From: Ceriagrion tenellum
Taxonomy: Eukaryota; Arthropoda; Insecta; Odonata; Coenagrionidae
Length of the DNA: 64,000 bases
NCBI GenBank assembly: GCA_963169105.1
Contig: OY720639.1
Location: 99,398,559-99,462,558 of the forward strand
Direction of reading: 5' to 3'
Part shown: positions 57,866-64,000 of the stretch, in pieces
How positions within the stretch are numbered: position 1 is the first letter of the stretch
How the letters are laid out: each line of letters starts with the position of its first letter
The notes under the pieces: model-generated
Told to the model about the DNA's origin: nothing
Seen by the model: only the letters and a program-made list of their open reading frames with translations
Database searches by the model: none
Program-made: the position numbers and the translations under genes

Positions 57866-60800
57866 GTAGATGTAGATATAGTTACTTATTTTATAGAAAA
57901 TTCGAAAGAAGAGCTTTTCCTTTAGCCAACTTAATTAATTCACTCACAAGTCAAATAAGAAGTTCTGCTCTGAGGATGCATATATGTTATGATGTCAATG
58001 CTTAAAAACTCATTTAGACATTGAATTGATATAAACATATATCATCACACTGATATAGTAAGCTGTTGAAACACCGGTTATGGAGCAAAGACACAAATAG
58101 AAACTTAAGAGAAAATCAGCCACACAAATCGACTGGATGATCTATTGCTGAACATTTCATAATTTTACGTTAGTGAAAAACGTCTAAGTGACTAGTGTAA
58201 AATGAGAATGGTCGGTGATATGCCTAGGATATAGAAGCGGATACAGATAATGCTTACGTAATGTACAGGTGAAATAATATTTAAATTATTTCAGGTGTAC
58301 AGCAATGAATAGTGCGGAGCTTTAAAAACACTTGTAAAAATGTGGTCAAGTCTATTAGATATGCAGATGATAAAAATGAATTATCAAATCATCAAAGAAT
58401 CACCACTGAATGCGTTAATGAATGAATTTTAGAGGCAGAGTATGCATATTTACCGCTGTGAAATTAATGTACCTAGTGAGAATCTTGGAGATATGAAGCC
58501 TATGGAAAGTTAAACTTATGAAGCTATTCTTTGGAAATTTAGGTCAGTTAAATTTGATAGTTTTGAGTGGCTTTATTCTCTGGCTGACGAAGTAAGTCTA
58601 TGGAAGGCACGAAGAAATTTTAATGACCTAGAGTAGTAAATACGAAATACATACATACATTCCTTATGTACGGATTATTATAATTTTCTTATAATTCGTA
58701 TGAGCAAGCTATAGCTAAAAGTTTTAGAGGCATTACTGCAGTATAATGGCGAATGACAATAGCAGCTGATCATAGTTAATAGCTAAAGCACGAATGTCTT
58801 GATGTATCTCTTCAACTAGGCATCGATTAAAAAAACCTTTTAACGTATCAAACACCCAAAATACATGTATGCACGTAGCTATTATCTAAGTCTACTTTGA
58901 TACCTGTGTTCGATTTTGGAACATTTTTAAATTCGCTTTTAATTTGGAACAAATTTTTATTTGAAATAGAGGTGTCAAGGATTTACATCTGTGCCTAACA
59001 GTGTTTTTGCGAATAGTAGTCCGATTTTCAGATCATATGAGAGCCAAATACATTAGAACTCAGTTATGGTCCATTAAGAATCTAATAGTCCGCGTTGAAG
59101 TTCTAGAATAATCGCAGAATGGTGGTTAATCATAATTTTTTTTGACGAAAAAATTTCGATTGTTTTTTAAATTTTCACTAACTCAAAATTTAGTTGGCGG
59201 TACTAACAAGGTTTGCCAATAAGGATCTTCAATCTAAGTTCATCCGTTTTAGACCCTCAGAACGAGAAGAGCGATGAAAAAAAAGAACTAGACTGCTCAA
59301 CTAATTATGCACATCACGAAACGCTCACATCAAGCTAATTCGTCACAGATATTGATAAGCATCCGCAAATATATACTAAGATGATGGAAATCTGTAGCAT
59401 GCACATTTGTAGTGCAGTATTTTAGGGATGTAAAAAAGGAGTACATACTCCAAATTTGAGGGAACTCATTTGTAAAAAGGAATTTTGCGTCAAAAAGTTT
59501 TCGCCCGGATATAGACTTGCTGAAACGGCATGAGCTTTCATTCGAGATTTTATATCTTTTTCATTAGAAAATATATTTTTGGAGTAGATAGAGACACAAA
59601 ATAGTTCAGATAGGACAAATTATTTTATTTTTTAGTAATTAAAAAAGTGGATTACGTATTAGTTTCTTTAGTTAATGTTCAATCCCCCATCAGCTATCGT
59701 TATAACCTTCCCTCATTACAGTCTACGTAATAACTGGCAGCAGCCTAGAGACGATAAGCCTAGAAATGATGTAGCAACTGTTTGCTAGACAAAACTTCAC
59801 CTGCTACTTGCATAAGGGTTTTAATAGCATCTCATTTTGAGAACCTATTGGGTTTTTACATTCTGTGAACGTAACATAGGGGACTAAAATTCTTCAACCT
59901 TCTTTTTATGACAACATAACTACGTTTCTCAATTTTTTATTGGATAACTATTTTGAATTAGCAAGAAACTTGACTTTTCGAGCTGAGGTTAGAAATTCAG
60001 GGATAATTGCATCCATTGCGTCCATAAAAAAACAAACACGTCGCTAACCTCAGCATATTTGGCGAAGAGCCCCGAGAGAAAGGCAAAGGGACTGACTGAG
60101 AATACAAATGTCTTCATTACTTGGGAGTGAACCACATTCTGAATAACTCCCTCGGTGTAAACCCACGCAGAATGTATATTACATGATATTCATTTAGTTT
60201 ATGTCTTCTAAAATTGGTAATGATGACTAAAGGTGTGTTAAAATTTTCTTTAAGTGTGACATTCAATATAAAATGGCTTGAATTAATGACATTGTTGAGT
60301 ATCTACCGCACTAGCATCCAGAAATCAATTTTTCAGCCTAAAAGGTGGTGTCAAGGTTATCCAGCAGTGCCAAAAAGCGTTCTTGCGAGATGTAGTCGCA
60401 TTTTTTTTTAATAAATTAACCAAATTCATGGGATATTTCTTTGCATCGACTGAAAATATGATGATTTGTGTTGGAATCCCAGCATGATTGCATGATGGAG
60501 AATAATAATCGGAGGTATTTTTTGGTGAAATAAACAAGAAATTTAAAATTTAAAAATGTACCTTGCTCACTGGATGTTTTCATGAATGAAATGGGAATAT
60601 AATACCATCAATGTAGACTCATTAATTGTACTACTAAGCATGCGCAAAATTTCCATAAATGCCAGGGAGACTGCTCCATATGTTGGGAAATTAATTGATT
60701 GCTCCGCGTCTAATCTAAATGCTGATTATATTACCAAATAGGGTGCCGAAAAAAGAAATAATTATGGAAATTCCCTTCGTCTTATTCCTCCGCAGTTGAA

Positions 60801-62705
60801 ACGCAAATTTAACCCCGTATAAAGGCATTTTAATGAATACCTTTGGCTTGAGACAGCAGAGTTACTTTGTAGTAAAAGTAGGCCAAAGAAAAATAAGTAA
60901 AAAAAACAAACCGACCATTTGACGACTAATGAAGGCTCTAGAAATATTTATCAAAGAAAGAGAAGGTTAAATCTCAGTCACCAAGATAATATAGAAAGTG
61001 TAAAAGTGGGCTAAATAATATGCAAAAACCTATATAGGTAATGTGGTAACGAATATCTAAAATAAAATTCAATTAAACGATATGATAATTTTTACGTACA
61101 TTTTATGATTCTTAACTAGCTCATAAAAAATTAAACGATTTCAATTTATCGATTTTCTTGATACAATGATACTTTTCTAATAAACGTTTTTCGACGATAG
61201 AGGAAAACTTGGAACCTCATCCTACAGAAAGATAGTGTAAGAATGTTAAGTTCAAAATAAATCCCGTAATGATTTAAGGAGGGTTAAATTTGACATAATA
61301 AACAACTGAAATATTTAATTACTAGGTGTGCAAACTTTATAGCGCTGAAAAATAAAAAAAATGATCTTTAACAACTATAACATTGCAAAAGTCGAAGAAG
61401 AACCATTGTTACCTTCGTGCAAAAAATTTTTGAGAGAGGATATTATTTTGGCCAACATCTTACTAAGCCTTAAATGTAAGTTCCTGCCTCCCTCCAGTAA
61501 TTTTGGAATTACACAGCACTACTCCTGCTATATTGTATTTTGGTCAAAGAACGCCATCTGCCCCAATGGGTAACTGCTCCCCTTACTTAATATCAATCGT
61601 CTCTCGGAGCCACCATAAACTTCATTCTGGTTACACCCAGTCTTCTACCATCACACCTTTTGACTTGACCCAAAGAGCACCTCAATACAATGGCCACGCC
61701 AAACACATCCCCATAAAGTCCTTTTATACCCCCAATGAGGCCAGAAAGGGTGCCTACCCATGTTCCTCCTGAAAAGTGATATTACTAAAAGGTTTTTCGG
61801 CAAAGAGGAAGTCCCTAAAAACGGATGGCGTATTAGTCAAAGGAAATGTAACTTGAACTCTGTGATGGTGTGGGAGACAAATGAAAATCCTTTGCGTGGC
61901 AAAGAAACTCCCGGCCAATTAATTAATTGCATAATGGAAAACCCTCTATGCTGCATTGAAATGGAATGACCTTACCGAAAACTCTCTCCTCTGGAGGTCG
62001 TTGCACATGAAAGAATCATATATACGTTAGCACAGGTAAATGAATATGCGCAAATAAATATTTCCACCGGGTAAAAGCAGAAAAATGAGTTTACAAATTT
62101 TCGGATGTGGTAATTAATTCAAGGAAATAAACCTTCAGTTGTCCGCACATTTTGCAAGATGTGATGCCTGTCTATAAAATATCTCATATCATACGTCCTC
62201 CACTGAAAGTCAGGCAATTGATTCTCCAACGTGGAAGAGTTTCCATCAAATATAAAGTAACTAGCTGGTAGGAATATCTACAATAGCAACATTCATAATT
62301 GATACGATACCCCCAATAACAAAGACATTTCATATCGTTACAGGTATGGACTTGACATTCAAGGAGGTTATTATTTTCGTTTTCAGCAAACTTATTTCAC
62401 TGCGCAGTTTCTCTCACAGGATCCTTTCCTTACAGGATTGCGCAGGAGAATGTTATGCAGCTTAGCCGAGGTAGCCACGAAAATAAAAAATTAAAGAAAA
62501 CTATCACAATATTTTAAATTTGTTACTACACATCGCACTGAAATTGTATAACTCATTCGTCAAAATTCTTGACGAATATTTCCAGTTCTTCTAAAATTAA
62601 GGATAGACAAGACATCTTTCCAAGTAGTTTTAGGATTTTTTTAAAGTTTAATAAAATTCATTTTTGTTTATCATTGTATTCATTAGTCATTTCTCTCTCC
62701 ATATG
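57866..62705. other. Long stretch without recognised features
   Basis: Almost 5 kb of AT-rich sequence. Frames up to 89 codons (61503-61772) have no recognised content. The segment 61470-61970 is slightly richer in GC. It may be intron of the plus-strand candidate gene. Confidence 0.45.
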
Positions 62706-62707
62706 TA

Positions 62708-63046
62708 CAGTGAAACCTCTCTTAACGACCACTCCTATCAAGCGACCACCCCTCTCAACAACCATTTTTCAGCGGAACCGTCGGAGGTCGCTTTAATTCA
62801 GGTCTCACTGGATATGTACATCAAATAAATATGCATTGACTTTTCCCAGGAATTATGAGGAAGTTAACGCCATCTTAATAGGTTTTAAAAAATCCATCGC
62901 TTTAAGAATTTTTCCATTTTTTTCAAATCAGCCGCTCGTTCAATGGCATAATAGTCCTAGAAACTGAACCTCTGTCGAACGACCACCCTTCTTAACGACC
63001 ATTTTTCAGTAGTACCGTCGGTGGCCGCTTAATAGAGGTTTCTTTG
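62708..63046. mobile_element. pogo/Tigger-like MITE with TA target duplication
   Basis: The left end CAGTGAAACCTCTCTTAACG and the right end AATAGAGGTTTCTTTG are inverted, each next to TA. Subterminal repeats TTTTTCAG-x-GGAACCGTCGG occur near both ends. It has no coding capacity. This layout is typical of Tigger-like non-autonomous elements. Confidence 0.78.
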
Positions 63047-63284
63047 TAATAATTATACATAATTTATTGGCCAATTCATACAAGTTTCACTGTATTAATT
63101 ATATATAAGTTACTGGGTCATGTATTTGTTATTTCGATAATTGTGACTCATCATATATTTTCTTTATTTGTTCCCCTCAAGTTTGGATGAGCTTTATACA
63201 GCTATGAACTTCAAAGATACCTGAAGCGCTGACTTAACGAAATATGATTACTTGCTTTAAATGTTTTTGTATGAGCAATCAAAA

Positions 63285-64000
63285 ATACACGTCTATCTAT
63301 CTATCTTACATATAAAACTACTCCTCCGCCACAGCCTCTTTGGTTCATATTCGTACCCCTGCCACAGAGACTAATAGCGTACCTCGTCTTGAATATTCAT
63401 TTACTACAAAACTTTTGCAGATAGTCTGCGTGAGTCGCTATATCGGTATAACAGCAATCCCCATGATCGTAACTTGAAGAGTTATGGGTTCAATGTCGAG
63501 TGGTGTAGGTGGTGCCTCAGATGTCAACATTCATTCACATTACTTTCCCAATTTACACTTTCTTCTCCAAGTCTTATTGGTCTGAAAGAAGTTAACAGAA
63601 CCTACGTAATTCAAAAAACAAAAAAATCTATATCAGTCTCTTAACATAGCCAATAGCATTAACTAGCCGAGGACTTTGCTTGCATTTTTATTGTGAAAAT
63701 TTTCTGCCTATTATGCATATTTTTGACTCTTCGCATCTCAAAAATTCTTTCTTATCCATCAAAAATGTGATACGAGTTAATAATCGGTCATTTACACAAT
63801 ATTCGTGTCCATTCTTGAAGTAGAAAAGTTTGTATCAAAATAATATTATGTCATTATATCGGTACAACAGCAATTCCCATGTTTATTACATCGAGAGTTT
63901 TTGGGTCCATACCGAGTGATGCGAATTAATCATACGTCATATACAAAATATTCATGTCTATCCTGGTACTTGACGTGTATATGTGTCAAAAAGTTTAAAT
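63285..64000 (+). repeat. TCTA-rich end and ~150-bp periodic repeats, possibly Helitron-like
   Basis: CTATCTATCTATC is followed by a CTCCTCCGCCACAG segment. Words TATATCGGTA-x-AACAGCAAT and a CGAGTGRTG end recur at 63437-63512 and 63856-63930. ACAATATTCGTGTCCATTC recurs in diverged form at 63948. The opening resembles the start of some Helentron-type elements, which is only a suggestion. Confidence 0.35.

Noticed and set aside
61361..61969. Downstream exons of the gene starting at 52136
   Set aside because: Slightly GC-richer frames exist, but none has a convincing acceptor and donor pair or a recognisable protein.
1..64000. CRISPR arrays, bacterial operons, rRNA genes
   Set aside because: No regularly spaced short repeats with unique spacers, no ribosome-binding-site-linked gene runs and no rRNA-like segments were seen; splice sites and LINE content show eukaryotic nuclear DNA.

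Overview
This is AT-rich eukaryotic DNA from a repeat-dense genome, most likely an arthropod and probably an insect with a large genome. The reasons are the wide spacing of small exons with consensus splice sites, the mix of RTE-type, Jockey/CR1-type and R2/Dong-type LINE remnants, tRNA-derived SINE-like units, pogo/Tigger-, piggyBac- and hAT-like non-autonomous DNA elements, and Penelope-like foldbacks with hammerhead-like cores. No bacterial operons, CRISPR arrays or rRNA genes are visible, and nearly all long ORFs are chance or repeat-derived.

The clearest protein-coding signal is a split gene on the minus strand. A start-containing exon (19079-19205) and a second exon (9102-9215) join in matching phase 1. 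Together they encode the first 80 residues of a class B (secretin-family) GPCR, ending in a hormone-receptor (HRM) domain closest in style to calcitonin/DH31- or PTH-type receptors. The 9.9 kb between them is an intron full of transposon debris. The remaining extracellular exon and the seven-helix part are not found and should lie beyond base 1, or in diverged form below 9102. A second possible gene starts on the plus strand at 52136, with a 16-codon first coding exon and a consensus donor, next to a GC-rich patch (51420-52080) that carries divergent candidate donors. Other GC/CpG-rich patches at 30700-31350, 34270-34720, 36280-36720, 42770-43130 and 47300-48010 could be promoters or untranslated first exons; the 47300-48010 patch has two full CRE palindromes.

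The most interesting repeat system is a set of short palindromic insertions. Three of them are sharply bounded: 26390-26613, 30446-30666 and 45637-45849, each 213-224 bp with 10-12 bp target duplications. Each has two head-to-head motifs shaped like a hammerhead core (CUGANGA or a close variant, a small hairpin, GAAAC, then a self-complementary run ending in GUC) and a one-sided tail. A related copy at 6741-7374 has two such motifs in direct orientation 311 bp apart, as in Penelope-like pLTRs. An empty-site copy of the target exists elsewhere in the window (22521-22998 against 45589-46304), and one pair of arms shows a compensatory base-pair change.

Other features are an 85-bp tandem array grown out of a LINE 3' end (43374-43798), an RTE element that lost its reverse transcriptase by internal deletion (53180-54357), a 713-bp element with 34-bp terminal repeats and 8-bp duplications (10206-10918), and several repeat families with two or more copies inside the window. 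Long stretches, especially 58-62.7 kb, show nothing recognisable.
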